Source: Ignavibacteriales bacterium
Lineage (GTDB): Bacteria > Bacteroidota > Ignavibacteria > Ignavibacteriales > Melioribacteraceae
Direction of reading: 5' to 3'
Length of the DNA stretch: 46,354 bases
NCBI GenBank assembly: GCA_020635285.1
Contig: JACKAB010000015.1
Location: 1-46,354, forward strand
The position numbers and the translations under genes are program-made. Shown piece after piece: positions 27,780-38,466 of this stretch. Within the stretch, counting starts at the first letter, position 1. Each line of letters begins with the position of its first letter. The notes under the pieces were generated by a model that did not search any database, was not told where the DNA came from, and saw nothing but the letters and a program-made list of their open reading frames with translations.

Positions 27780-29221
27780 CTAATAAATTTTAAATTTATT
27801 GTAATTCACTAATCCAAGCATCGATTTGGGCTCAAGAGCAATCACAATTAAATTATTTTTGAGTTGATTAAGCGGTATGAAATAATAGTTAGACTTATCA
27901 ATTTTTTCAGAAATCTCATTTACTTTCAAAATTGGATTTACGACTAAATCTCCCTCAAAATCAATTGAATCAATCCTTTCTACATGATATTCTTCTACTT
28001 TTTCACAGTTGGCTGAACTTGTATTTTCAAAATTTATGTTTTGTTTTTCTGCCCAAATCTTTATTTCATTTAATTCTTTAGGAAATAAATATCCAATCAA
28101 GGCGATCAACATCAAATAGTGATTTTACCACCGGACGAAAGTCATCCATTGTAATTAGTGAATCTTTTTGTGAGTGATAAGAAAAAGAGGTATTTCTAAT
28201 TTACTTCCGTCTGAAATGTGCTCTAATTGGATTGCAACTAACTTCGGAGAACCATTATTAATTAACTTTTCTCTCTCTTCTTTTACTAAATTTTTAATTT
28301 CTTCTTTATTATTATAAGTAAATTCTAAAAGAGACAACATTCCGTTCATCTGACCTTCAGCGCGTTTCTGTATACTCTCGGTTTCAACAATTTCAGCATT
28401 CATTCCTTCTTGAATGAATGAAAAAGTATTTTGAATTGCAAAACTCTGTCTACCATCGTTTATATCAAAAGTGCTATAGCGCATTAAATCAACTTCGGAG
28501 GTCCTCCCAGAATATAAGAAAATGCAGTAAAATCCTTTTCTCTTAAGCGATCAAAAATATAGGGAATGCATTTCTCATTGGCTAAATCTCTAATTTTCGC
28601 AGAGACATTTATGTTTGTTGGTGCGCCGATAGTTTCATCAAAATTTCTTCTGTAGCCGTATTTTTTCCAATCTTCGCCAAAAGGATAATACTCGTGAACA
28701 TCCATTGAAACTTCAAACAAATATTTATCAAAAAACTTATGAAGCGCAATATTTTCGGGTTGATCGAGAATTAAATGATCGCGGTTCAAATCGGCATCAT
28801 TTCCGTTGCGGCGCTTATTGGCTTCGGAACCATCGGGATTCATCTGCGGAATTAGGGCAAAATCAATTTTATCAAATAAATATTTATTTTCAGATTTTAA
28901 TAATTCTTCTGCAAGAAGCAAAGCACCTTCTTTACCGGATTGTTCGTTTCCATGTTGTTGTGCGAAAACTAGGACTTTTATTTTAGAATCATCTTGCCCA
29001 AATTCTGTCGAGGAAAATTTTAAGACATAAATGTTTCTGCCCTCAATAGATTTTCCAATTGTTTCAACTGCAGCAATTTTTGATGATTTTTCAAGCTGAT
29101 CAACAAATTCCGAAAGCTCATCATAGGATGTAAGTTTCTGATAATTATTAACAATAAGTGGAGATTGCTGTGCATATAAAATTTGAAAGAGATTTAGAAT
29201 TGCAAAAATTATTTTTTTCAT
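27780..29221 (-). CDS. Secreted M14 zinc carboxypeptidase, frameshifted
   Basis: A signal peptide ('MKKIIFAILNLFQILYAQ') precedes an M14 domain. Zinc ligands: H and E in 'AQQHGNEQSGKEGALLLAEE' and H in 'VSMDVHEYYPFG'; substrate Arg lies in 'DADLNRDHLILDQ'. The catalytic Glu is probably in 'NAEIVETES', in the next frame. Breaks near 28490, 28155 and 28100 separate the C-terminal parts ('MDDFRPVVKSLFDVDR', GYLFPKELNE). Whole length is about 480 residues. It should trim C-terminal residues from peptides outside the cytoplasm. It is the last gene of the minus-strand peptide-utilisation locus. Confidence 0.82.
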
Positions 29222-29256
29222 ATTAGTTATATTTAGTTAATAAATTGAATATTCGT

Positions 29257-31306
29257 TTATTTTAGTAGCAGCATTTTTTTTTATCAGTTTAGTATTACCT
29301 GATATAAGGGTATAAAAATAAATTCCGCTTGCTAATTTGCTTGCGTCGAATTTTACCTCATAAGTTCCGGGAGCTTTAGTTTCATTCACTAAAGTGGCAA
29401 CTTTTTTCCCAAGTATATCAAAAACTTCTAGCTTTGTTTTTAATGCAAATTTTGGTTCTACAACATTTGAAATTGTGTATTTAATTATGGTTAAGGGATT
29501 AAACGGATTAGGATAATTTTGATAAAGTGAAAAAAATCCGCAATATTATTTTCATCGTCACTTTTAACTGCAGTTAAGTTATCAAACTTTTGTGTTTCAA
29601 ACGAATAATTTATTTCAGAATAATTAGTCAATGAGATACTTAGATTATTCATGGCAACTATTTGTCTAGTATCAATACTTTTGTTTGCACGATAGATTGA
29701 TGAATCAACTTTAGTGGTTTGACTTGCATCCACTAATAAATATGGAGTTTCAACAATTCCACTGACTGATTTATTAGAATGTGATAAATGTAAAAAATCA
29801 TTACTATTTAAATAAATGCCAAATCTTTTTCTGTTTCGCATCATTCCCCAGAGTACAGAACTTGTTCTATTTTCATAATAATCAGAATCGGCAAAAATAT
29901 TTGGTTGAATAATTAAATCGCCAAAAATGTTTAATCCATTGCCAATTCTCATCTGCCCGCGGTAAGAAGCATACAAGTCAGAGTCAGTATTATCAATAAA
30001 CTTTTCTCCAATTATTTTTTTGGCTGTTTCCAAAAAAAAGTATTGGCTTGCCATTATTAATAGAACTCTGAAATGCTTCTCCAATTAAACTCCCCATCTC
30101 ATCAAAGTTACTTAATAGATTTAGGAATCACCTAAAAATATAAAGTTTGTTGAATTCTTAACTTTTTCAGCTTCCATCTGATTATTAAGAATTGAATTCG
30201 ACATTTCCAAAACCTCAAAAGCATAATTGTTTAAGTTAAGATATTCAGAAATAATTTTGAGATTATCTTCAGTTCCTTTGTGTGTAATTATTAAAACATT
30301 TTTGATTCACCATTATTTAAGAATTTTGTTAAGTAAGATGCTTGAGATGAAATATTTTTAATTCCGCTTAAAGCAATGTCTGTTTTGGGAAATTCTAATA
30401 GATCTGTGGTTACAAAATCTTTTGCAGAATTTGGTATAAACGAAATTTCCTTCAGATTAAAATCAAATTTCCATCCATTTGTTAAAATATCTGATTTCAG
30501 ATTCTCAATAGTATATTTTCCATTTTTATAATCTGTATAATTTGTTAATTTCCTTTTTGATAAATATAAACAGCACCGCTCCCCATAACTTCACCAATAC
30601 CTTCTGGAGAAATACAAATAGCGGTTCTATCATCAATGCCAGCCCCAATTAAATGTTCACCGGTACTTGTAAACCAATTAAACAACATTGAAATTAATCT
30701 TCCGGGTCTGCTTCGCTCAATAAAATGCGTATCAAATATCACATTTGGGATAAAATTTAAAAAATTATTTTCAAACTGCATATATTTGTTAAATGGATTC
30801 CGCAGTGACTCTTCAGGATAAACGGTTCCATTTTTTGCGTTAAAATCTACAGAGCCCAATACCGCTGCACCTGCACTAGTTCCCGCAATTACACCACCAT
30901 TTCTAAAAACATAATTAATTGCTGAATCAACCTTTGTTCCTTTCCATAATCGTACATAATCCCACTGGTCGCCACCCCGCAGAAAAATTGCTTTTGCAGA
31001 TATTATTTCATCATAAGTAGTTTGTAAATTTGCAATGGCTTTGGATGAAATATTTTTATTAAAAGCTGTATCGGCTCCAAAGGAAATAAAATAATTTGGC
31101 AGCCAATTTGTTGCATCACCAGCTCCAAGAATAATTATCTTACCATTTCCAGCTTTATTTACAATCCAGCTATAAGGTGCATCGCTCCAATCGTTATAAT
31201 CCTCAGAGCCTCCGCCAACTGCACATATGTATCCTTGTGAAAATATTGTGGTTGTTAAAAAAAGAGAAAAGAAAATCGTGCTGAATATATTTGTTTTAGT
31301 AAGCAA
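29257..31306 (-). CDS. Secreted S51 (cyanophycinase-like) peptidase, apparently tandem, with T9SS signal; frameshifted
   Basis: TTG 31306 opens a signal peptide ('FSTIFFSLFLTTTIFSQG'). Domain 1 (to about 250) is S51: CAVGGGSED, 'AKAIFLRGGDQWDYV', the nucleophile motif 'VIAGTSAGAAVLG' (Ser), and 'VIFDTHFIERSRPGRLI'. After breaks near 30545, 30300, 30125 and 30060 a second region appears to repeat the fold ('NGKPILF' at the nucleophile place, 'GDLIIQPNIFADSDYYENR'), apparently degenerate. A T9SS type A end ('QNYPNPFNP', 'GIYFYTLISG', MLLLK) follows a break near 29510 and stops at 29257. Family members cleave cyanophycin or Asp-X and isoaspartyl bonds. It should be cell-surface attached or released. 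Confidence 0.75.
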
Positions 31307-31309
31307 AAT

Positions 31310-32308
31310 TTAAAAATTAAGATTTAAAGAAAACCTATGAACATTCGGTAGAATATTATAAATAGAATATGCATAATCAAAATTTACAAGAGTGTTTCCC
31401 AAGATAACATTTGCGCCAGCGCCAAAAGCATAATCTTGATCATCATAATTATATTTGTAACCGCCACGAATAAAAAAACGATCGAAGAACGAAACTTCGG
31501 ATCCCAAATGCGCACGTTCTCTGTTATCATTCGGATGTGTTACATCAATAGCTCCAATGATTTTTACAAACTCATATTGAATGATATCAAAGCCAATTCC
31601 TACCTGAAAATTTAGCGGCAGTGGAAAATCTTCCGTTAAAAGCCTGCTTGGTGTTAGTCTACTTAAGGGAAAGTTATCGTCTTTACGGTAAACGAAATCC
31701 AGATCCGGACCATCATAATTCATATCAGGTCCAAAATTTGTCATACACATAGCAATTGTTAGATTTTGAAAATCCAATTTATATTGAGTGCCTATATCAA
31801 AAGCTAAACCAGATGCAGTTTCGTTCCATATTCTTTGATTAATATATTTTACGGTTAAACCAACGCTGAATTTATCTGTTAAATATTTTGCATAAGAAAT
31901 TCCCAAAGCAAGATCGCCGGCATCAAAAAATCTACCAGTTCCGTTTGGCTCTTGTTCTGTTGTAACTTCCATTTTACTTGTCGTTAAACTTACCATACTA
32001 ACGCCAAACGTTCCCACATCGCCAACATTGTATACAAGAGAAGCGGCATTAAAATCAAAAAGATCAAACCAATTCATATATGAAAAATGTGTGCCGACAT
32101 TTTTTATTTTTACCATTCCTGCTGGATTCCAAAATATTGAAGAAGCATCATCAACTAAACCAACTATGGCACCGCCCATCGCTTCAGATCGAGCTCCAAC
32201 CGGCAATTGAAGAAACTGTGCACCGGATGTGCCCAAGTTCGGATTTTGTGCCAACACCGTACTCAACTCAATAATTAAGAAGAGAGATATTGATATAATA
32301 TTTTTCAT
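31310..32308 (-). CDS. PorV/PorQ-family outer-membrane barrel protein
   Basis: About 332 residues from ATG 32308 (a GTG 15 bases upstream is also open). A signal peptide ending VLAQ precedes 'FLQLPVGARSEAMGGAIVGL' and 'DASSIFWNPAGMVKI', the hallmark of PorV/PorQ proteins. A 14-strand-like FadL-type barrel ends in FSLNLNF. PorV shuttles T9SS substrates to the attachment complex, and this gene stands between two secreted proteins of one locus, so it may serve them. The stop is three bases before the S51 gene start. Confidence 0.85.
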   Translation of the reverse strand: MKNIISISLFLIIELSTVLAQNPNLGTSGAQFLQLPVGARSEAMGGAIVGLVDDASSIFWNPAGMVKIKNVGTHFSYMNWFDLFDFNAASLVYNVGDVGTFGVSMVSLTTSKMEVTTEQEPNGTGRFFDAGDLALGISYAKYLTDKFSVGLTVKYINQRIWNETASGLAFDIGTQYKLDFQNLTIAMCMTNFGPDMNYDGPDLDFVYRKDDNFPLSRLTPSRLLTEDFPLPLNFQVGIGFDIIQYEFVKIIGAIDVTHPNDNRERAHLGSEVSFFDRFFIRGGYKYNYDDQDYAFGAGANVILGNTLVNFDYAYSIYNILPNVHRFSLNLNF

Positions 32309-32329
32309 TTTATGAATTTCCACTTTTGC

Positions 32330-35077
32330 TTATTTAATTATTGCAAATCGTTCCTTGAACTCAGTAGTTTTTGTCTTGACTAAATAAATATAAATGCCAG
32401 AAGCCAATTCCCTTCCGCCCTCAGTTCTCAGATCCCAAACCTCAGTTCCGTTTGTTGAATTATGCTCAAGAGTTTTTATCAAATCTGCATCTACAGTAAA
32501 AATATAAATTGTACATTCCGGTGGAAGATTTACAAATTGAATTTGTCTTAGCGGTTCTCTTCTTAACTCTCCAAATTCGGGTTCATATAATGATGAAGCT
32601 ATATAAGGATTGGGAACCACCCTAATTTTACTTAATTCATTTTTAATTTTCACCGCATCAACTTTAGAGCTTTCAATTTTAAATGTATAAGAGTCCCTAA
32701 TATTCGGCAGAATTGGTTTTATTGTTTCAAATGAAAATTTATTTCCCGCTGATGGAGGCACATTTATTGGGAATGTAATAGTGCCTTCAATTCCCTCAAA
32801 ATTAAATACATCTCCAGAATAAAGAGTATCATTCTGAATATTTGTTTCACTTACCGAAAGCATTACAAAACCTTTTCCTGCAGAAATTCCGTTACCTTCA
32901 ATAGAAACAACATACATTTTTTCAATTATTGAATCAGAATTGAGAACATGAAAGTTCATTTTCACTTCATCCGTTCCACCAATTCTTGAAACATTTTTGA
33001 TTATTTCCGGCTCAACAATTTCCAGAGAAATTCCATCATTAGTTGTTTGAACTTGATTTATTTGATACGGCCGGTTTTTAATTACTAATTCTGCATTATT
33101 TTTCAATACACTTATTGCAAAATTTATTGTGATTATATCTCCTTGTTCGGGCAAATATTGTGAACCAGTACCAGATGAATCACTTAGTCTAATTCTTAAT
33201 CCATCGCTGCTTATTACTACGTCTCTCCCTCCAACGGGATAATTATACCCTGCACGGATAATTGTATTAAGCGTTGCATTTTTCAAATCAAATGAATTAG
33301 GAGAGGTAAACTCAATTGAATATTTGTATGGTTTGGTTAAAAGTGAATCACTGATTATTATTAAAACATTTGTAGATAAATCACCATTCTCTATTCGTGG
33401 TATATAGTTAAAATTAACCTTAAATTCATTTCCACTTAGTGATTCCTCATCAATTACAGATGCTCTTAATTCATAATTTGTATTACCAGTATTAAGATTA
33501 GCTACGTCTATAATAGAAACCGGTTCTCGCCCAATTGCATCTGAACGTGGAGTACCAGAAATGGTATTAATCGCTTCAAGTGTGTTCCCAATTGGGCTTT
33601 CCAAACTTTCGATAGTTGAACTACCTTTATCATAAGCTGTAATTGAATACCAATATTCGAAACCGTTTATTACAGTTGTATCTGTATAGTTGTATTGAAG
33701 TCCTGAATTTTTCCCTATAGAATTTACAACGTCAAACTCAGCAATTTTATCCCAGGTTATTCCTTTATTCCTGCTTCGATAAAGTCTATAACCTTCAAAA
33801 TCATATCCTGAAAATTCATCAAAACTTGATTCCGCAATGTCATCCCAAAATAAATCTACTTTAAAATTTCCCGAAGAAGAATTTAATGCTGGACGTGAAG
33901 GTGGTTTTGGTAAATTGAAATTTGCATCCATAGCATTTTGAGCAACTGTTGAAGCATTTAACAATTCTTCTTTTGTATCACCCGCTACAAATGCTGTATA
34001 AAAAACTAAAGTGTCGCCACGATTTAGATCATAAGGACCCGATGCAATGTTGGCAAGTAGATCAATACCAGAAACGGGAATAGTTGATGGATCGTCAAAG
34101 TGAATATTTGAATTATTTCCAATGTGGAAATATTTACTACCAAAGGAAGAGTTGAAAAGATTTTGACTGGATGACATATAACCATATTGTACAGAATCAA
34201 CATCTGAAATTTCATCATCATCATAAAGCATATAATGCATATCAGTTATACCAAGTTCTTCTCCGTTTACTTCTGGAGTTTTTAAAAACATAATTCCAAA
34301 AAAACCGGTTTTGCCATCTGGCCACTCTGATGATAACCCATCATCATAAAAGTAAAGTAATTTTTTTTCTTTGATAAAATCAATTTTATCATCACCATAT
34401 TCTGGCGAGCCACCACTAATATTTCCAACATCAATATCATTATGGAGACTAAAGTAAACTCCCTTTAAATCATTTGGTCCATTGTTTGTTAACTCATATT
34501 TAAAGAACAGCATATTTTTGGCGAAGGTAGTTCCAAAAGCATAACCGGTTTGTGCAACTTGGAGACCTAGGATTTTAATTACATTATTGCTATCATTATA
34601 AACACAGTAGCTATCTTGATCTGAGATGATAATATTATTTCCATTTGCATCTTTAATTGGCCAACCTAAATTTTTATTCCAAGAATTCGGATCATCACTA
34701 AAAGCAATTCTTGCTGTATCGCTATTATGATATCCGCCAACTGCTTCCCACTCTTCATTAGTTGTAAATCTTGACTGAACAACATTTCCGGGAATTCCAA
34801 TTAACGGATTCACTCGATAAATATAATTCTTAGTACTATTAATTGGGAATTCCCCAGAAGGACCCTGAGTAATTCTTCGAGGATATAATTTCCCACGGTT
34901 CTCAAAAAATAATCCGATGTTGCTTGCATTATGCGTGCTGCCAGCTCGATCCTTAATAGCATCAACCTTTTCTAATGATTCTTTTGTATCGAAATCTTTT
35001 TTTTCAACTTGCCCAATACTAAAAGTCTGAAAAAATATTAAGAGGAAAACAAAAACCAATTTTAAAACTCTGTTCAT
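32330..35077 (-). CDS. Large secreted protein with fibronectin-III-like domain and T9SS-like end
   Basis: 915 residues. A signal peptide ('LVFVFLLIFFQTFSIGQ') is followed by a long N-terminal beta region (about 40-390) with 'GYHNSDTARIAFSDDPNSWN'. A fibronectin-III-like domain ('VDLFWDDIAESSFDEFSGYD', 'GYRLYRSRNKGITW') lies at about 400-500. Further beta domains precede a C-terminal segment resembling sorting modules ('FVNLPPECTIYIFTVDADLI', 'GRELASGIYIYLVKTK'). Cell-surface or extracellular. No catalytic motif seen. It is encoded right after the TonB receptor (21 bases), so it may be the surface partner that binds its substrate. Confidence 0.8.
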   Translation of the reverse strand: MNRVLKLVFVFLLIFFQTFSIGQVEKKDFDTKESLEKVDAIKDRAGSTHNASNIGLFFENRGKLYPRRITQGPSGEFPINSTKNYIYRVNPLIGIPGNVVQSRFTTNEEWEAVGGYHNSDTARIAFSDDPNSWNKNLGWPIKDANGNNIIISDQDSYCVYNDSNNVIKILGLQVAQTGYAFGTTFAKNMLFFKYELTNNGPNDLKGVYFSLHNDIDVGNISGGSPEYGDDKIDFIKEKKLLYFYDDGLSSEWPDGKTGFFGIMFLKTPEVNGEELGITDMHYMLYDDDEISDVDSVQYGYMSSSQNLFNSSFGSKYFHIGNNSNIHFDDPSTIPVSGIDLLANIASGPYDLNRGDTLVFYTAFVAGDTKEELLNASTVAQNAMDANFNLPKPPSRPALNSSSGNFKVDLFWDDIAESSFDEFSGYDFEGYRLYRSRNKGITWDKIAEFDVVNSIGKNSGLQYNYTDTTVINGFEYWYSITAYDKGSSTIESLESPIGNTLEAINTISGTPRSDAIGREPVSIIDVANLNTGNTNYELRASVIDEESLSGNEFKVNFNYIPRIENGDLSTNVLIIISDSLLTKPYKYSIEFTSPNSFDLKNATLNTIIRAGYNYPVGGRDVVISSDGLRIRLSDSSGTGSQYLPEQGDIITINFAISVLKNNAELVIKNRPYQINQVQTTNDGISLEIVEPEIIKNVSRIGGTDEVKMNFHVLNSDSIIEKMYVVSIEGNGISAGKGFVMLSVSETNIQNDTLYSGDVFNFEGIEGTITFPINVPPSAGNKFSFETIKPILPNIRDSYTFKIESSKVDAVKIKNELSKIRVVPNPYIASSLYEPEFGELRREPLRQIQFVNLPPECTIYIFTVDADLIKTLEHNSTNGTEVWDLRTEGGRELASGIYIYLVKTKTTEFKERFAIIK

Positions 35078-35098
35078 TTTTTACCTAAATATAAAATT

Positions 35099-37558
35099 TT
35101 AATTAAATCTAAAAGTGAAACCCAAACGTACTGATCTTGGAGGACCATAATTAGATGGATCGCGAATATATTCTTGCGAGTGATTTCCTTCCAAAGTAAA
35201 ATCGGGTTCACCGGTATCACCATAAACATATAAAACATTTCTATGATCTGTCAAATTCAGAATCTCCGCAAAGATTCTTAACTTAATATTGTTTAAAATT
35301 TCAATTTCTTTTCCAATCATTAAATCAACATTAAATAATGAAGGCCGCCTCAAAGAGTTTTGTTCAACAAATCCAATATCTCTTCCTGAAGGCGTATAAG
35401 GAGCTCCAGAACTGGCTCTAAGTATTAAACTAAAATCCATATTTTGAAATATTGGCGAGTTAAAAATTCGTGGACCGCTTTCATCTCCAATAGTAAAAGT
35501 TCCGCTTGCATTAAAAACGTGCGGTCTATCAAAATCTAGAAAGTAAAGTTGTGTCGATTCTTGAGTTCCAGGATATTGCTCCGTCTCACTTGAAGCACTT
35601 CCTTTAGCAACTGAATAAGTATAGGTAACTCCCCCCGAAAAATAATTTGTCGGTCTTACATCTAAAGTAACTTCAAATCCTTTAATATTAGCGTAATCCT
35701 CATTTACATAAAGCGTGTAACCCGTATATCTTCCATCAACAAATGGAAAGAAATAACGCGTGCCTATTAGTCCGGTTATATCTCTATAATATGCCGTTAC
35801 ATTTACAACGGTGTTATCGTTAAATTGATGCGCGACGCCGACCTCATAAGAAATTGTTCGTTGAGCATCAAGATTTGGCTGACCAAATAGTGGTTCTCTC
35901 ACATTTAAATCATATTGTTTATTTTCAAACAAATACTGAAAATTCGGATTTTGAAAAAAATGACCGTAAGAAAAATGTAGTTTTGTTCTATCAGAAATTG
36001 GGTGAGCAATTCCAAAACGCGGTGAAATTTGTGAACGTGATTTTACTTTTACATCAGAATTTTGATCAAGTGGGTTATCTCTAAATCTCACATTAGAATT
36101 CAGATAATCGAAGCGAAGTCCCAAGTTTATAACCAAATATGACAATTCGATTTTATCTTGAACATAGGCGGCGCCTTCAAAAGGCGAAGTGCTATAATCA
36201 TCTACATAAGGAAAATTTCTTTTGGGATCATAAATATTAAATAATCTTAACCAATGTTTTTTAAATGAAAAACCAAACTTAACTTCGTTTAAAGTACCCA
36301 TCTGCCAAACTGCGTCTGATTTAATTTCCGCAGTAGCAGTTCTACTGTCTATTAATTCCGGCGGATCAGAAATTTTATAAAACTCAAATCCATTTCCAAT
36401 TTCAGAGAAATATTGATCCTCACTGGATGATAAATATTGTGAAGTATCTTTCCCAATTCCAGAATAATATCCTTGATTGAAATATGAAAGTTTTATATCA
36501 TAGAAAAAATTGTTTTCAATTGTGTGATTAAAACTTAATGTGCTTTGCCAGCTATCTGTCCTATTTCTATAATACTGATCCGCGATATATTTATAAGAGT
36601 GACTATAATTTTGAGCTTTGCCTATACTACCACGGTTTGATAGAGCTATTCTGACATTTGGAATTACAGTTGTGGAAATTTTAGTAAAAATAGATTTATT
36701 ATCCTCATAACCAAATGGAAGATAACTGCCGCGTTTGTCTAATTCACCCGATACAAAGAAATTAAATTCCGGCAAAAATAAAGGTCCGCTTACACTTCCA
36801 TTAATTCTATTTTCGTGAAGATCAGTATATCGGTCAATTCCAAACTCGCTTGTTCTTGATTCAAGTTTGCCATAAAATTTATCGCCGCCATCTCTAGTAA
36901 CAATATTTACAACTCCACTTAAAGCATTACCGTACTCTGCATTAAAAGTTCCACTTAATAAACTCATTTCTTGAATCGCATCATTACCCACATCAGTTGC
37001 AAGTCCGCCTAATAAAGGATCAACCACTAGTATTCCATCAATCATATATGCAACTTCGTTTGATCTACCGCCGCGAATATGAAGGTTGGAACCGCTTCCG
37101 GTAACCCCCGCTTGAAGAGAAAGCAATTCAGTAAAAGTTGAAACCGGCAATGCATCTATTTCCTCGCGAGTTACAACTGAGATTGAGCTAGTTACATCTT
37201 TTTGAATTAATGGAGTACGAGAAGTCACTACAATTTCATCAACCTCAATAGTGCTGGGCTTAAGTTCTACATTAAGTAATGTAGTTTGATCCACAACAAT
37301 AGCAACATCTTGCATCTGCAAAGATTCGTAGCCGATAAAACTAAACTTTATGTTGTATCTTCCAGGGGAAATATTTAATAAAACAAAATCCCCATTTATA
37401 TCTGCAGCTGCGCCAAAGTTGGTTCCAACAATTATAACATTAGCTCCAACTAAAGGTTCGCCGGTATGGGCATCTTTAATAATTCCTGAAAGTTTACCAG
37501 TTGTACCGGCAAATACAAATTGGTATATCAAAAATATAAGCGGCAGAAATTTTTTCAT
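35099..37558 (-). CDS. TonB-dependent receptor with carboxypeptidase-regulatory-like domain
   Basis: 819 residues. Signal peptide, then a CarboxypepD_reg domain (about 20-105, 'GIIKDAHTGEPLVGANVIIV', 'GRYNIKFSFIGYESL'). The plug domain follows (TPLIQKDVTSSISVV, 'LSLQAGVTGSGSNLHIRGGR'), then a 22-strand-type barrel ending 'SVRLGFTFRFN'. Gated outer-membrane uptake powered by TonB. Residues 106-112 ('EVDEIVVT') carry the usual EIVVT link. The start codon overlaps the stop of the RpiR gene (ATGA), so translation is coupled. Length is somewhat shorter than SusC proteins, and no SusD is present. Likely cargo: oligopeptides, from the surrounding peptidases (inference). Confidence 0.9.
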   Translation of the reverse strand: MKKFLPLIFLIYQFVFAGTTGKLSGIIKDAHTGEPLVGANVIIVGTNFGAAADINGDFVLLNISPGRYNIKFSFIGYESLQMQDVAIVVDQTTLLNVELKPSTIEVDEIVVTSRTPLIQKDVTSSISVVTREEIDALPVSTFTELLSLQAGVTGSGSNLHIRGGRSNEVAYMIDGILVVDPLLGGLATDVGNDAIQEMSLLSGTFNAEYGNALSGVVNIVTRDGGDKFYGKLESRTSEFGIDRYTDLHENRINGSVSGPLFLPEFNFFVSGELDKRGSYLPFGYEDNKSIFTKISTTVIPNVRIALSNRGSIGKAQNYSHSYKYIADQYYRNRTDSWQSTLSFNHTIENNFFYDIKLSYFNQGYYSGIGKDTSQYLSSSEDQYFSEIGNGFEFYKISDPPELIDSRTATAEIKSDAVWQMGTLNEVKFGFSFKKHWLRLFNIYDPKRNFPYVDDYSTSPFEGAAYVQDKIELSYLVINLGLRFDYLNSNVRFRDNPLDQNSDVKVKSRSQISPRFGIAHPISDRTKLHFSYGHFFQNPNFQYLFENKQYDLNVREPLFGQPNLDAQRTISYEVGVAHQFNDNTVVNVTAYYRDITGLIGTRYFFPFVDGRYTGYTLYVNEDYANIKGFEVTLDVRPTNYFSGGVTYTYSVAKGSASSETEQYPGTQESTQLYFLDFDRPHVFNASGTFTIGDESGPRIFNSPIFQNMDFSLILRASSGAPYTPSGRDIGFVEQNSLRRPSLFNVDLMIGKEIEILNNIKLRIFAEILNLTDHRNVLYVYGDTGEPDFTLEGNHSQEYIRDPSNYGPPRSVRLGFTFRFN

Positions 37559-38424
37559 TCCTTACTCCCAGTAATTATCTGGTTCTGATTAAGCATAACC
37601 TCTTCGGATTCTTTTAAGATTTTTTTTGCTCGTTTTTTATCTTTAATTGCGCAGGCAGTGGCAATTGCATTGATGATAACTGAAATGGCCGAAAAAGAAT
37701 TTGTGAAAAGCATATTCTCACTTTTAACTATTAAATTACCCTTTGTAAAAAAGGTTACTGGAGACGCCGGTTTATTTGTTATTGCAAAAACATCAATCTT
37801 TCTTTTGTTTGCAAATTCTGCGGCTTCAATTGTTTCTTTAGAATATGGGGGAAATGAAAAGACTATCAAAATATCTTTTGGATTCATAAACAAAATTTGT
37901 TCATTAAATATTGTATGCGAGTGCTGCATAACAGTTGAGCTTACACCTACTTGGGTTAACTGGTATGCTAATATTTCAGCCAACAAATATGAAATTCCTA
38001 ATCCAGCTGTGAAAACTCTTTCCGAAGATGAAATTCTATTGATCACATTAGTAAAAGTTTTTCGCTCAACTAAATTAAGTGTTTCATTAATATTTTTGAT
38101 ATCAAGGTTTGCAACTTCAGTTAGAAGATCTTTATCAATTTTATGTTTTTCAAAAAGAGGATATATTTCTTTACTGCTTAATTCCTTTTGAAGTGATTCT
38201 GTGATTTCTTCTCTTAACTCACTAAAACCTTTAAATCCGACTCGTTGAGAAAATCTAACTATTGACGCAACGCTTGCACCTGTTGCAATTGATAAATCCT
38301 GCACATTCTGAAACGGAATTCCATCGAAATTATTAATGAAATATTCTGCAATTTTTCTTTGGTTCTTCGGCAAAGAATTATAACTGCTCGTAATTTTATC
38401 TTTTACTTCTTTGTATCTCGCCAT
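37555..38424 (-). CDS. RpiR/MurR-family transcriptional regulator (HTH + SIS)
   Basis: About 289 residues from ATG 38424. An N-terminal HTH_6 domain ('NFDGIPFQNVQDLSIATGAS', 'VASIVRFSQRVGFKGFSEL') is followed by a SIS domain (about 120-260, 'ERVFTAGLGISYLLAEILAY', 'PKDILIVFSFPPYSKET'). RpiR proteins respond to phosphosugars or related ligands, but some sit in peptide or murein-peptide loci. The gene lies mid-operon, overlapping the TonB receptor gene by four bases, so it probably regulates its own locus. The hairpin at 38433-38454 lies just before the start codon. Confidence 0.88.
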   Translation of the reverse strand: MARYKEVKDKITSSYNSLPKNQRKIAEYFINNFDGIPFQNVQDLSIATGASVASIVRFSQRVGFKGFSELREEITESLQKELSSKEIYPLFEKHKIDKDLLTEVANLDIKNINETLNLVERKTFTNVINRISSSERVFTAGLGISYLLAEILAYQLTQVGVSSTVMQHSHTIFNEQILFMNPKDILIVFSFPPYSKETIEAAEFANKRKIDVFAITNKPASPVTFFTKGNLIVKSENMLFTNSFSAISVIINAIATACAIKDKKRAKKILKESEEVMLNQNQIITGSKE

Positions 38425-38432
38425 AGTAATAA

Positions 38433-38454
38433 GGCTCACATTTTTCAGTGAGCC
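38433..38454 (-). promoter_or_regulatory. Hairpin just upstream of the RpiR gene
   Basis: Perfect seven-base stem GGCTCAC/GTGAGCC with an eight-base loop, nine bases from the RpiR start codon. On the minus strand no U-run follows, so it is more likely a transcript-stabilising or translation-control hairpin than a terminator for the upstream gene. Confidence 0.4.
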
Positions 38455-38466
38455 ACCTTTTTTATT

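Noticed and set aside
37658..38191. 177-codon open frame on the plus strand
   Set aside because: Antisense to the intact RpiR gene with no family pattern or ribosome-binding site.
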